Source: Spirochaetes bacterium GWB1_60_80
Lineage (GTDB): Bacteria > Spirochaetota > Spirochaetia > Treponematales > UBA12059
Assembly: GCA_001829185.1 (NCBI GenBank)
Contig: MIAR01000041.1
Span: forward strand, 60,904-124,903
Direction of reading: 5' to 3'
DNA: 64,000 nucleotides
Below are positions 17,465 through 26,609 of the stretch, piece after piece; within the stretch, counting starts at the first letter, position 1; every line of letters begins with the position of its first letter. The notes beneath the pieces were generated by a model. That model was given only the letters and a program-made list of their open reading frames with translations. It was not told where the DNA came from and ran no database searches. Position numbers and translations under genes: made by a program.

Positions 17465-19531
17465 ATGCACGCTATAAAAAATTGGGTTAAAACAGTGTCT
17501 TTCATTTTGGTGCTGACCGTGTCTGGCTGGCCAGCGGCGGCGCTAGAAAACTTGCGGCCGGTACTGGATATTACCAATGGCGATAATCGTTTGCCCTTGG
17601 CCCAATACGTCGTCATGGCGACCCTCGACCCGGACGGCGCCATGACGGCTGCCCAGGCGCTGACTTTGCCGGCCGAGCGCTGGCGGCTGGCCCCGCAGGG
17701 TCTGCGCTTCGGGTACACGGCCGATACCGTCTGGCTGCGCTTCGAGGCGACGCGCCATACAACCAACCCGATGGCCGTGCTGGCTGAGCGTAAAAGCATC
17801 GACTTGTTCGAGGTTTTCCAAGTGGACGGGGAGGGGCTGATCCGGTCGCTCGGGCGCCATGGCTGGGCCAGTGGGCCGCTTAAATCGGCGGTCGGGCGGA
17901 ACCTCAGCTTTCCGGCCATCGCCATCAACCTGCCGGTGGGTGGGCCGGTAACCCTTTTGGTGCGCATGCACTCCTCTACCGCCCTGAACCCCCGTTTCGA
18001 GTTGCTCGGTACCGATCGCTTGCTGGTGGAGATCCGCTCCGCCAGCCTGTTACAGGGCATGGCTAGTGGCTTCGCGGCCATGTTGCTGATCTTCGCCCTG
18101 GTGACGGTCTTGGCCGTGCCGCGCATCGAGTTCCTGCTGTTCCTGGCTTTCGCCATCCTGTCGTCGTTGATGGCCGCTTATTTTACCGGCCTGGCCTCGT
18201 CTTGGTTCTGGCCGGGTTCGACCAGGCTGACGCCGCTACTGGGCCGTTTCCTAGCGCCGCTGTTCGCCGTGGTCAGCCTGGAATTCTGCCGCTGCCTGCT
18301 GGGGATCGATCGGTCGCGGCGCGGGCTGTACGGCTTCATGGCGGTGCTGCGGGTGGTCTTTGTGGTCCAGCTGCTGGCGGTCGGTCTGCTACCCGGCCAT
18401 CTGGCCTTTCGGCTGTCGGCTATGATGTCGATCCTGGTGTATCCGCTGTTCATCGTGCTCCTGGCGCTGGCGACCGTGGCGCGGCTCAAGAATGCCCGGC
18501 CAGCGATGGTGGCCTGGTTTTTCTTCATCGGTGCCATGGTAGTGCAGGCCCTCTATAATACCAACCTGGTGATGGCGGCCTGGGTGGAGCGCTATAACCT
18601 GATCATCGTCCTGGTTGGTACCTTGTTGCAGAACGGCATCCTGGGGGCGACCATCGTCCGGCGTGCTGAGGTAGCCTTTTCCAGCGAGCGCATCAAGCGC
18701 CAGAGCGCTGAGCAGCAGGTTGCGCAGGCGCGGGAGCAGATCGTTATCGCCGAGCGCATGAGCAATCTGGCCACCTTAGTGAGCAGTGTTTCCCACGAAC
18801 TGGGCACGCCGCTGGGTATCGGCGTGACGCTCGGCTCGGAGTTGTGCGCGCGCAGCAGCCAACTGGCCAAGCAATGCCAGTCCGGCGAACTGACCCAGGC
18901 TGGCTTCGACGAGTACCTGGAAATGGTGCGCGATTCCGGCGAACTGTTGGAAAACAACATGCGTCGGGCTAGCGAGCTGATTAACGGCTTTAAGCAGTTG
19001 GCGGTCGACCAATCACGTCTGCAGGCTCGGGAGCTGGACGTCAGCCACTACCTGCGTCAGCTGGTCCGCAGCCTGCAGCCGCGCTACAAGCATAGCCCCA
19101 ATCACCTGCAGGCCAGCATCGCCGACGGTCTGGCGTTGCTGACCGTGCCCGGTTACCTGGCGCAGGTCCTGACCAACCTGATCAACAATGCCTTCGACCA
19201 CGGCTTGCTGGGACTCGAGAACGGCGTCGTCCGCCTGCAGGCCGAATGGCCGGATCAAGCCGCGGCCAGGCTTCCGCCCGGACAACGTGCCATCCGCCTG
19301 GTGGTTAGCGACAACGGGCGCGGTATTCCCCTTGAGCTGCAGGCGCGCGTCTTCGAGCAGTTTTTCACCACCGCAGCCGACCGCGGCGGCACTGGCCTCG
19401 GTTTGCCGATCGCGCGCGGTTTGATGACCGAGAAACTGAACGGCCGCCTGGAAATGCGCAGCACGCCGGGGCAGGGCACCAGCTTTGAGCTACTGCTGCA
19501 TGATCTGCCGCCATCCCTTCGGGAGGCGTAG
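17465..19531 (+). CDS. 7TMR-DISM sensor histidine kinase
   Basis: The 688-aa membrane kinase has a signal sequence, then an extracytoplasmic 7TMR-DISMED2-type domain (about residues 30-180, with RFGYTADTVWLRFEA). Seven membrane helices follow (about 195-400), a coiled-coil linker, a HisKA-type dimerisation helix with SVSHELGTPLG (His444) and a HATPase domain (NLINNAFDHG, DNGRGIPLE, GGTGLGLPIARG). DISMED2 domains are thought to bind carbohydrate-like ligands. I start at ATG 17465 because GGAG lies 5 nt upstream; a frame start at 17444 has none. No response regulator is adjacent. The gene ends 13 bases before convergent proC. Confidence 0.9.
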   Translation: MHAIKNWVKTVSFILVLTVSGWPAAALENLRPVLDITNGDNRLPLAQYVVMATLDPDGAMTAAQALTLPAERWRLAPQGLRFGYTADTVWLRFEATRHTTNPMAVLAERKSIDLFEVFQVDGEGLIRSLGRHGWASGPLKSAVGRNLSFPAIAINLPVGGPVTLLVRMHSSTALNPRFELLGTDRLLVEIRSASLLQGMASGFAAMLLIFALVTVLAVPRIEFLLFLAFAILSSLMAAYFTGLASSWFWPGSTRLTPLLGRFLAPLFAVVSLEFCRCLLGIDRSRRGLYGFMAVLRVVFVVQLLAVGLLPGHLAFRLSAMMSILVYPLFIVLLALATVARLKNARPAMVAWFFFIGAMVVQALYNTNLVMAAWVERYNLIIVLVGTLLQNGILGATIVRRAEVAFSSERIKRQSAEQQVAQAREQIVIAERMSNLATLVSSVSHELGTPLGIGVTLGSELCARSSQLAKQCQSGELTQAGFDEYLEMVRDSGELLENNMRRASELINGFKQLAVDQSRLQARELDVSHYLRQLVRSLQPRYKHSPNHLQASIADGLALLTVPGYLAQVLTNLINNAFDHGLLGLENGVVRLQAEWPDQAAARLPPGQRAIRLVVSDNGRGIPLELQARVFEQFFTTAADRGGTGLGLPIARGLMTEKLNGRLEMRSTPGQGTSFELLLHDLPPSLREA

Positions 19532-19544
19532 CCGCCCACCGGGC

Positions 19545-20351
19545 TTAGTTCAAGCCCCGGGTCTTTTCGTGCGAGGTGACCATGCCGCGAATCAGGGCCG
19601 AGGAGAAGCCGTTGAACTCCATCTCGATCAGGCCGGCGATGGTTGAGCCCTGAGGCGTGGTGACACGGTCGATCTCGATTTCAGGGTGGGCCGACTCTTC
19701 AAGGACCAGACCGGCGGCGCCGAGGGCTACCTGGGCGGCTACCGGCAAGGCTTCTTCGGGGTGGAAGCCGATCTGGGTGCCACCCTGGGCGGCCGCCCGG
19801 ATGGCGCGCAGGAAGAAGGCGGTGCTGCAGGCGCACAACACGGTGGCGGCCATCATCTGGCTTTCCTGGATCGGCATGGTCCGGCCGATGCGGTCGAACA
19901 GCTCGATTACCTCCCGGAAAGCGGCCAGGTCGGCCGGGGTTTCGGCCGTAGCGTCCTTGGCCACCGCCGTCATCGACTGGCCGATGGCGGCGGCGATGTT
20001 CGGCATGACTCGGACGATGGGTGCGCTGGTGTTTAGCTGGAGGCGCAGGGTGGCGATGCTGACCGACGAGACAGCGGACACGATCAGCTGGTCGGGGCGC
20101 ACTAAGTGGGTTATCGAGGCATTGAGGGCGGCCACCTGCCCGGGGGTGACGGCCAGGATCAGGCAGCTGGCCCGGCCGATGGCCTCGTCCGGGGATAGGC
20201 AGGCATTAAAACCGGCTTGCTGGAGCGCGGCTTGGTGCTCGGGGCGGCGTACCAGTAGCTGGATCGACTGGCCGTCGAAGCCGGCCTTGGTAAAACCCTT
20301 GGCCAGGGCGGTGCCGATGTTGCCGGCGCCGAGGATGGCGATTGATTGCAT
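19545..20351 (-). CDS. proC: Pyrroline-5-carboxylate reductase
   Basis: The 268-aa enzyme makes proline from pyrroline-5-carboxylate with NAD(P)H. The N-terminus SIAILGAGNIGTALAKGF is the dinucleotide fold, and DRVTTPQGSTIAGLIEME is the family signature near the C-terminus. PIVRVMPNIAAAIGQSM also fits. The start is ATG 20351, preceded by GGGAGG; the open frame further upstream runs through the 135-bp repeat at 20457 and is not coding. Confidence 0.92.
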   Translation of the reverse strand: MQSIAILGAGNIGTALAKGFTKAGFDGQSIQLLVRRPEHQAALQQAGFNACLSPDEAIGRASCLILAVTPGQVAALNASITHLVRPDQLIVSAVSSVSIATLRLQLNTSAPIVRVMPNIAAAIGQSMTAVAKDATAETPADLAAFREVIELFDRIGRTMPIQESQMMAATVLCACSTAFFLRAIRAAAQGGTQIGFHPEEALPVAAQVALGAAGLVLEESAHPEIEIDRVTTPQGSTIAGLIEMEFNGFSSALIRGMVTSHEKTRGLN

Positions 20352-20456
20352 CTTGAACCTCCCGCGATCGAGCCGCCGTCCTGCGAAAGCGCCGGACGAC
20401 AGCGACCGATGCGCTGCCAGTCTATCAGAGGCCGGTGGTTTTGGACACCGGTTGTC

Positions 20457-20591
20457 TAGCAGGTTGTTGAAAAAGCCGGTTGCTTTCTCAACAACCTTAA
20501 CAATTCCTCGCATAGCTTGCGCTATGCTGCGTAATTGTACCGGCTTTTGAAGTGTTGAAAAGCCGCATTCGCGTTTTTCAACACCCTGCTA
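20457..20591 (-). repeat. 135-bp TA-flanked three-hairpin element, copy 2
   Basis: This copy is inverted relative to copy 1. It has the same length and TA ends, and both outer ends read TAGCAGG, a better terminal match than in copies 1 and 4. Apart from the ends I saw one internal difference (GCATTCGCG instead of GCATCCGCG). It sits between proC and the promoter of the CoA-disulfide-reductase-like gene. Confidence 0.9.
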
Positions 20592-20627
20592 GGATGCCTG
20601 GTCGTCAGTTTTTGTATATCCTTAAAA

Positions 20628-20673
20628 CTATATATATGGTATTGACTATTTAAATCGAAAATGGTATATATAG
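20628..20673 (+). promoter_or_regulatory. Promoter framed by a 9-bp inverted repeat
   Basis: TTGACT (20642-20647), 17 bases and TATATA (20665-20670) make a strong sigma70-type promoter. CTATATATA (20628-20636) and TATATATAG (20665-20673) are exact complements flanking the -35 box, so a dimeric repressor may bind here. The regulated gene starts at 20699. Confidence 0.6.
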
Positions 20674-20698
20674 AACAACCTGAATAAAGGAGCCTGCC

Positions 20699-22729
20699 AT
20701 GAAAAAGCTTTTAATTATAGGCGGCGTGGCCGCTGGCGCTACCGCCGCCGCCAAGGCCCGTCGCCTCGACGAGACAGCCGAAATAACCATCCTGGAAGCC
20801 GGTAACGACGTTTCGTTTGCCAACTGCGGCCTGCCTTACTATATCGGCGGCGACATTCAGTACCGCTCGTCGCTCATCCTGCAGAGCCCTGAGGCCTTCT
20901 GGGATCAGTACCGGGTGCGCGTCTACACCGGCACCGAGGCGCTGGCCATCGATCGTCAGGCCAAGAAGGTACTGGCCCGCCGTAAGGACGACGATACCAC
21001 CGCCGAATACGCCTACGACAGCCTGATTCTGGCCCAGGGTGGCAAACCGATCGTGCCGGCCCTGCCTGGCGTTGACCGGCCTAACGTCTTTCAGCTCTGG
21101 ACTCTCGACGACATGGACGCCATCGACAATTTCATCAAGCAGCGTCAGCCACGCCGCGCCGTCGTGGTCGGTGGCGGCTTCATCGGCCTGGAAATGGTCG
21201 AGGCTCTGGTGCAGCGCGGCTTGCGGGTCAGTGTGGTGGAACTGGCACCCCAGATCATGCCCAATTTAGAACTGGAGCTGGCCGGCTTCCTGACCAAGGA
21301 GCTCCAGGCCCACGGCGTCGAGCTGCATCTGGGCAAGGCCCTGGCCGGCATCGGCGACGGCAGCGTCAGCCTGAACGACGGCTCCAGCCTGCTAGCGGAT
21401 TTGGTGCTGCTGTCGGTCGGCGTCAGGCCGACCCTGAATCTGGCCAAGGCGGCCGCTCTAGCCATCGGCCCCAGCGGCGCCCTGGTGGTCAACGACTACC
21501 TGCAAACCGAGGATCCGGCTATTTTCGCGGCCGGCGACATGGTCGAGATCAGTCATCGGCTGCACGGCAAGAAGCTGCGCGTGCCGCTGGCCGGCCCGGC
21601 CAACCGCCAGGGCCGCATCGTGGCCGTCAACGCCCTGGGTGGGCGCCAGGCCTACCATGGCACCACCATTACCTCCATCGTCAAGCTGTTCGACGCCCAG
21701 GCCGGCTCCACCGGTCTGTCGGTGGCCGCCGCCAAGGCCGCCGGCTTCGATGCCGAGGCGGTGGTGACGCACAAGGTGAACCATACTTACTATTATCCGG
21801 GCGCCACGCCGGTCAGCCTGATGTTGGTCTACGACAAGGCCAGCGGCCGGGTGCTCGGCGCCCAGGCGGCTGGTTTCGACGGGGTCGACAAGCGGCTCGA
21901 CGTGATGGCCACCGCCCTGGTGGGCCAGCTGACTATCGACGACTTGGCCGAGCTCGACCTGGCTTATGCGCCGCCCTTCAACAGCCCCAACGGTCCAGTG
22001 AACATGGCCGCCTTCACCGCCCAGAACCGCCGCTCCGGCTTCAGCCCGGCCTTGACCGCCGCCGAACTGGAAGCCTGGCTGGCCACCAAGCGGCCGCAGC
22101 TGCTGGATGTGCGCGACCCGATCCAGTACGCCAAGTGGCATCTGCCGGAGGCCGTCAACATCGGCCTGGGTCAGCTGCGCGACCAGTTGGGCCGCCTAGA
22201 CTGCGCCAAGCCGCTACTGGTGTTGAGCGACGATGGCCAGAAGGGCCATCTGGCGACGCGCCTGCTGCTCGGCCGCGGCTTTAGCGAGGTGCGCAACCTG
22301 AGCGGTGGCCTGGTTAGCCTGGAGAATTACGCCCGGGCCGGCGGGCTCAAACAGCTGGCGCTGGCCTTGCCGTCGGTCGAGGCCAAAGCCACAGCCCAGG
22401 CCGGAGCAGCGGCGGCGAGTGGCGCCGCGCCGGTGGCGCCGACAACGCTAGCGGCTGCCAAGCCGGCTGCCGCCAAGCCGGCCGCTGGTTCCCTGGTCAT
22501 CGACGTGCGCACCCCCGGCGAATTCCGCTCTGGCGCCTTCCCGGGGGCCATCAATATCCCGCTCGATGACCTGCCGGACCGCGCTGGCGAACTGGCCAAG
22601 GACCGCGACATCGTGCTGTACTGCGCCTCTGGGGCCCGCAGCGCCTACGGCCAGCGCATCCTGCGCCAGCTGGGCTTCAGCCGGGTGCGCAACGCCGGCG
22701 GCTTGGCCGATATCATGGCCGAGGTTTGA
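20699..22729 (+). CDS. CoA-disulfide-reductase-like flavoprotein with two rhodanese domains
   Basis: The 676-aa protein has an FAD/NAD(P)H oxidoreductase core (residues 1-445). It starts KKLLIIGGVAAGATAAAKA and carries the single redox Cys43 in SFANCGLPYY, as in CoA-disulfide and polysulfide reductases of the CoADR-Rhd group. Two rhodanese-like domains follow, split by an Ala-rich linker (about 560-600). The first (about 455-555) has RPQLLDVRDPIQYAKWH but LVLSDDGQKG where the catalytic Cys loop should be, so it is probably inactive. The second (about 600-676) has IVLYCASGARSA with the Cys. The likely role is reduction of CoA-bound or inorganic persulfides in the cytoplasm. AAAGGAG precedes the ATG. 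Confidence 0.88.
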   Translation: MKKLLIIGGVAAGATAAAKARRLDETAEITILEAGNDVSFANCGLPYYIGGDIQYRSSLILQSPEAFWDQYRVRVYTGTEALAIDRQAKKVLARRKDDDTTAEYAYDSLILAQGGKPIVPALPGVDRPNVFQLWTLDDMDAIDNFIKQRQPRRAVVVGGGFIGLEMVEALVQRGLRVSVVELAPQIMPNLELELAGFLTKELQAHGVELHLGKALAGIGDGSVSLNDGSSLLADLVLLSVGVRPTLNLAKAAALAIGPSGALVVNDYLQTEDPAIFAAGDMVEISHRLHGKKLRVPLAGPANRQGRIVAVNALGGRQAYHGTTITSIVKLFDAQAGSTGLSVAAAKAAGFDAEAVVTHKVNHTYYYPGATPVSLMLVYDKASGRVLGAQAAGFDGVDKRLDVMATALVGQLTIDDLAELDLAYAPPFNSPNGPVNMAAFTAQNRRSGFSPALTAAELEAWLATKRPQLLDVRDPIQYAKWHLPEAVNIGLGQLRDQLGRLDCAKPLLVLSDDGQKGHLATRLLLGRGFSEVRNLSGGLVSLENYARAGGLKQLALALPSVEAKATAQAGAAAASGAAPVAPTTLAAAKPAAAKPAAGSLVIDVRTPGEFRSGAFPGAINIPLDDLPDRAGELAKDRDIVLYCASGARSAYGQRILRQLGFSRVRNAGGLADIMAEV

Positions 22730-22747
22730 GGCTGACTGGGTTTTGGC

Positions 22748-22776
22748 TTGACCTGGCGGCCGAGTTGCGCTAAATT
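22748..22776 (+). promoter_or_regulatory. panB promoter with a long leader
   Basis: TTGACC, 17 bases and TAAATT are followed by about 185 bases before the panB ATG. The leader contains the palindrome CCAGCGA-A-TCGCTGG (22787-22801) and a GGTAC/GTACC pairing near 22900-22943. Confidence 0.5.
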
Positions 22777-22968
22777 CAGGCTGTTGCCAGCGAATCGCTG
22801 GATGAGGCTCGGTGGCCGCCTGGTCGCCCTGATCACCTGCAGATTCGCGTCAGGCAATTATCTTTAGCAAGTCTCCAGGAAGGACTCGACCCAGCGTGGC
22901 GGGTACCGGCGTACGGACTTGGGTAAAAACCGGTTGCGTACCGCTCCTTTCTGCGAGCGGGAGACTGT

Positions 22969-23805
22969 ATGTTCACCATTCCCGATTTCAAGGCTGCCAA
23001 GCAGGCCGGGCGGCGCATCGCCATGCTCACTTGCTACGACGTCAGCACCGCCGCCATCCTCGAGGAGGCCGGCATCGACGCCGTGCTGGTCGGCGACAGC
23101 GTCGCCATGGTAGTGCACGGCCAGCCATCCACCACCACCGCCACCCTCGACATGCTCGAAGCCCACGTCCGGGCCGTCCGCAACGGCGCGCCAAACCTTT
23201 GCGTGGTAGCCGACATGCCGTTTTTAACCACCCGACGCGGCCTGCGTGAGGGCGTCGACGCCGCCGCAACTCTGATTCGGGCCGGCGCTAACGCCGTCAA
23301 GATCGAAGGTATCACCGGGCACGAGGAGTTGATTCCAGCCCTGGTCGGCGGTGGCGTGCCGGTGATGGGGCACTTGGGGCTGCTGCCGCAATCGGTCAAC
23401 GTCCTGGGCGGCTACGCCAAACAGGGCAAGCTGGACAGCGAGGCCGAGCGCATCCTGGGCGAGGCAGTACGGCTGGAGGAGTTGGGCTGCTTCGCCATGG
23501 TGTTGGAGTGCATCCCGGCCAAGCTGGCCGGCCGCATTCAGGCTGCCGTTAGTATACCGACCATCGGCATCGGCGCCGGGCCAAGCTGCGACGGCCAGAT
23601 CCTGGTCAGCAATGACTTGTTGGGTCTGACCGCCGGTTACGTGCCGGCCTTCGCCAAGCGCTACCTCAACGCCCACGACCTGTTCCGCCAGGCCTTCGGG
23701 CAGTATATCGCCGAGGTGCGCGACAGTTCCTTCCCTCCGGTCGGCGGCAAGACCGCCAAGGGGGAAATCGAGCAGGCCATGGAGGCTGAAACCAAGGCGC
23801 GCTGA
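22969..23805 (+). CDS. panB: 3-methyl-2-oxobutanoate hydroxymethyltransferase
   Basis: The 278-aa enzyme adds a hydroxymethyl group from 5,10-methylene-THF to ketoisovalerate, the first step to pantothenate. Motifs are MLTCYDVSTAAILEEAGID, VLVGDSVAMVVHG (metal-binding Asp), NAVKIEGITGHE, GGVPVMGHLGLLPQSVNVLG, and IGIGAGPSCDGQILVSNDLL. Length fits the family. CGGGAG lies 6 nt before the ATG. It supplies the substrate for PanE at 14.2 kb. Confidence 0.95.
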   Translation: MFTIPDFKAAKQAGRRIAMLTCYDVSTAAILEEAGIDAVLVGDSVAMVVHGQPSTTTATLDMLEAHVRAVRNGAPNLCVVADMPFLTTRRGLREGVDAAATLIRAGANAVKIEGITGHEELIPALVGGGVPVMGHLGLLPQSVNVLGGYAKQGKLDSEAERILGEAVRLEELGCFAMVLECIPAKLAGRIQAAVSIPTIGIGAGPSCDGQILVSNDLLGLTAGYVPAFAKRYLNAHDLFRQAFGQYIAEVRDSSFPPVGGKTAKGEIEQAMEAETKAR

Positions 23806-23847
23806 GCCGGCTAGCTGAGCGCGGGTGGCTTACTGGTTCCGGCCGGC

Positions 23848-26454
23848 CTAGTGGCGCTGGCCGGCCTTGGCGCGTTTGCCGAGCACCGCGAGGCTCGCGG
23901 CGGTGTCGGGCCGGGCGGCCGGGCCCTCGGTTTCTGCCACGTCCAGCTTGCCGTCCTTGGCTCTGGCCAGCAATTGGAACAGGATGCCGATGCCGGCGTA
24001 CAAGAGGATGGCGAAGATCAGCAGCACCGGGAAGCCGTTGTTGACCGAGATGATGCGGGCCAGGGTAGCGCCGACCACCGACAGGCCGCCGTTCATACCC
24101 CAGGCCCAGGGCAGCAGGTGCGGTCGGCTTTCCTGCAAGGCGTCCAGGCCGTTCGGGTAGGGCATTCCCATGAAGAAGGCCACCGGCGCGATGATCAGGG
24201 CCGAGATCAGGATGCGCACCGCCAGACTAGCGGCCCGGAAGTTAGCCAGGAAGGGATTCAGGCCGAAGATGTAGAAGAACAATCCGGCGCAGATGATCAG
24301 GCAGGCCACCGGAACCACCCACTGGCGGACGCGTTTAAAGCGGGTGCTGACGATGCTGCCAGTGGCCGACATAATCAGCATCAAGGTGATGACGATGCTG
24401 GCCGAGTAGGTCGGGTTGGACAGGAAAGCGCCCAGACGCTGGATGAGGAACAGCTCGATGAGCATGTAGGAGAGGCCGAGGGCGGCGAAGTAGGCGATAA
24501 CGGTGCCGGTGCCTTTGCGGTTTTTGAACAGGCTCTTCCAGCGGCCGATGACCGGTATCAGGATGACTAAGAGGGCGAACAGACTGGCCTGCAGCAAAAC
24601 GCCGAGCTGCATCAGGTAGCCCCATTCCTCGGAGATGTGCGGCAACTGGCGCAGGTAGGTCGGCAGCATGCCCAGTTTGAGGAAGCCGGAATAGTAAGGG
24701 CGGGAGTCGCGGATCGGCCGGATATCGAAGACGAATTCTTGTTCCAGGTAGGGGCCATTGCCTAGGAATAGCTCGGGGATGAAGGCTCGGTACATGTCGC
24801 CATTGGTGAACTGCTCGAATTCCTGGCTCTCGTCCATCGAGAAATGGGCTTGGTAGGCGCTGAGTAGTACGTCGATATCACGCACGCCCTGAACGCCGGC
24901 TGGCGAGTAGAGGGTCTCGAAGGATCGGCTGCGCACGAAGCGGTCCAAGGTCTGCACTTCCTCGACCGCAAAGGAGCCTTTCTTGACCAGGATGGTGCTG
25001 GTGGACAGGAAGAGGCCGAAGGAGTAGAGCGACTCGGCCGGCGCGGCAAAGCCGGCTTCTTCCATGGCGATGTTGATGGTATTAAGCAGGCGCAGCACGT
25101 TGCGCGGCGGGTTGAGCCGATCCCAGATGGTCAGCGACAGGATGCCGCCGTCGCGCAGCGAGGTGAAGTATTCCTTGAAGGCCTCCACCGTATAGCGGTA
25201 GTCTTCATGGACGGCGTAGCCGCCGGAATCGGACAGGCCGATCGAGTCGGTCAGGCTGATCTCTACCAAATCGAAGGCCGCCGGATGCGACACCGAGTAA
25301 GCCCGCGGATCGCCATTATGCACGTTGATGTCCGGCGAGACCAGCAAGTTGCCGGTAAAGCGCAACAGATTGGCGTCGGTAGTCAGGATGTGCAGTAACT
25401 CGTCGGAGGGCTCGGCGATGGTGATGGAGTTGGCGTTCTTGTAGCGGGCCATGTGCGCTGATAGGCCGCCGTTCAGGTTGACGAAGAAGGCGTCCGGCCG
25501 CTCGAGGATGGTGTATGGCGCAGCCATCGGCAGGTAGTCTAGATAGGCCCGTTCGTCGTCGCGCAGCTGACCCATGATTCCAATCGGGCCGGATCCGTCG
25601 ATGTACAGGCCCCAGAAGGGCTGGGTGGGCAGGTTTTCGATGTTCAGGCCGGCATTGTCGGACAGGCCGGGCGCGAAGTGGAAGTACTTGGACGCGTAGA
25701 CGTGGTACTCGCCGCCCGGACCGTAGGAATGGTGTACCAGCTTGGCGTCGGGGTACTTGCGCACATAGCTGATGGCCTTGAACTCGCTGATACGGATGGC
25801 GCCCCAGTTGAGGGCCAGGCCCAGGGCCAACACGAAGGCCCCCAACACGCCGAACAGCGGCAACCGACGGAAGCCGGACTTGCCGGAAATGTCATCGTGC
25901 GTCGCGCTGGCCAAGATGGCGCCGCAGGCGGCGATGACCATGATGGGTACCAAGAGCAGGCGGGGCGGGAAAAGGTACATGCAGATGATGATTACCAGCC
26001 CGCCCAGGCCGGAGCCGATCATATTCCAGAAGTAAAGTTGCTGGATGGCGTCGCGCAGTTTTATGAAGCAGACGCCGACGAAGGTGGCGGACACGAAGAA
26101 TGGCACGCCGTAAATGACGAAGAACGCGCCGATGAACCACAGTTGCCGGCCGTCGGCGGCCAGGAAGACTGGGTTGAACGGCACCATCTGGGCGACGATG
26201 GTGGCCAGGGCCATCAGAAAGGGCAGGCTGGCGGCGCTGACCAACAGGATGGCGTCGGCATTGCGGTTGACCCAGTCGGATATAAAGGTCAGGATAATGC
26301 CCGACAGGCCAATGCCCAAGAGGGCGCTGGAGATGACGAGTGCGCCAAAATTGGACCAGCCGCCGATCGAAAAGATGCGCATCACATACAATTCGTAAGC
26401 TATGCTGCTGACGGAAACGCACAGTAGGGCCAGAAAAGAAAATTTTCGGTTCAT
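23848..26454 (-). CDS. Membrane protein with a spermidine-synthase-like domain
   Basis: The 868-aa protein has about six N-terminal helices (residues 1-210, with CVSVSSIAYELYVMRIF, the usual beginning of this group). A central polyamine-synthase/methyltransferase-like domain spans about 320-530 (NGGLSAHMARYKN, AFDLVEISLTDSIG, YRYTVEAFKEYFTSLRDGGI), and about seven C-terminal helices follow. Related fused membrane proteins are common, but their reaction is not established and they need not make spermidine. I start at the ATG at 26452-26454. There is no Shine-Dalgarno, and a consensus -10 ends 9 bases upstream, so the leader is a few bases at most. It diverges from the methyltransferase gene at 26610. 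Confidence 0.8.
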   Translation of the reverse strand: MNRKFSFLALLCVSVSSIAYELYVMRIFSIGGWSNFGALVISSALLGIGLSGIILTFISDWVNRNADAILLVSAASLPFLMALATIVAQMVPFNPVFLAADGRQLWFIGAFFVIYGVPFFVSATFVGVCFIKLRDAIQQLYFWNMIGSGLGGLVIIICMYLFPPRLLLVPIMVIAACGAILASATHDDISGKSGFRRLPLFGVLGAFVLALGLALNWGAIRISEFKAISYVRKYPDAKLVHHSYGPGGEYHVYASKYFHFAPGLSDNAGLNIENLPTQPFWGLYIDGSGPIGIMGQLRDDERAYLDYLPMAAPYTILERPDAFFVNLNGGLSAHMARYKNANSITIAEPSDELLHILTTDANLLRFTGNLLVSPDINVHNGDPRAYSVSHPAAFDLVEISLTDSIGLSDSGGYAVHEDYRYTVEAFKEYFTSLRDGGILSLTIWDRLNPPRNVLRLLNTINIAMEEAGFAAPAESLYSFGLFLSTSTILVKKGSFAVEEVQTLDRFVRSRSFETLYSPAGVQGVRDIDVLLSAYQAHFSMDESQEFEQFTNGDMYRAFIPELFLGNGPYLEQEFVFDIRPIRDSRPYYSGFLKLGMLPTYLRQLPHISEEWGYLMQLGVLLQASLFALLVILIPVIGRWKSLFKNRKGTGTVIAYFAALGLSYMLIELFLIQRLGAFLSNPTYSASIVITLMLIMSATGSIVSTRFKRVRQWVVPVACLIICAGLFFYIFGLNPFLANFRAASLAVRILISALIIAPVAFFMGMPYPNGLDALQESRPHLLPWAWGMNGGLSVVGATLARIISVNNGFPVLLIFAILLYAGIGILFQLLARAKDGKLDVAETEGPAARPDTAASLAVLGKRAKAGQRH

Positions 26455-26463
26455 AGTGCGGAG

Positions 26464-26492
26464 ATTATACCGGTTTACCGGCGCTCGGGCAA
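26464..26492 (-). promoter_or_regulatory. Promoter of the spermidine-synthase-like gene, near-leaderless
   Basis: On the minus strand TTGCCC, 17 bases and a perfect TATAAT are followed by nine bases and the ATG. The spacer contains CCGGT-AA-ACCGG, a small palindrome. The expected start of transcription is within about three bases of the ATG. Confidence 0.65.
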
Positions 26493-26508
26493 GGCTCATA
26501 AGTATAGG

Positions 26509-26538
26509 TTGACAATAATTAAAGGCAGAATATATAAT
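26509..26538 (+). promoter_or_regulatory. Promoter of the isoaspartyl methyltransferase gene
   Basis: TTGACA, 18 bases and TATAAT, both consensus, lie about 70 bases before the start codon and point away from the divergent promoter at 26464-26492. Confidence 0.75.
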
Positions 26539-26609
26539 GCTTTAGTCTCACTTTTATCCAAAATGACACGTTTGTTTCCAGGTGAGTAGTTTTTACATCC
26601 AGAGGTAGT

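Noticed and set aside
20352-20513. N-terminal extension of proC
   Set aside because: It reads through the 135-bp repeat; GGGAGG marks ATG 20351 as the start.
22787-22801. Palindrome CCAGCGA-A-TCGCTGG as a terminator
   Set aside because: No T-run follows it and it lies within the panB leader.
25678-26427. Open frame of 249 codons on the plus strand
   Set aside because: Antisense shadow of the spermidine-synthase-like gene, very rich in Gly, Asp, Gln and Glu.
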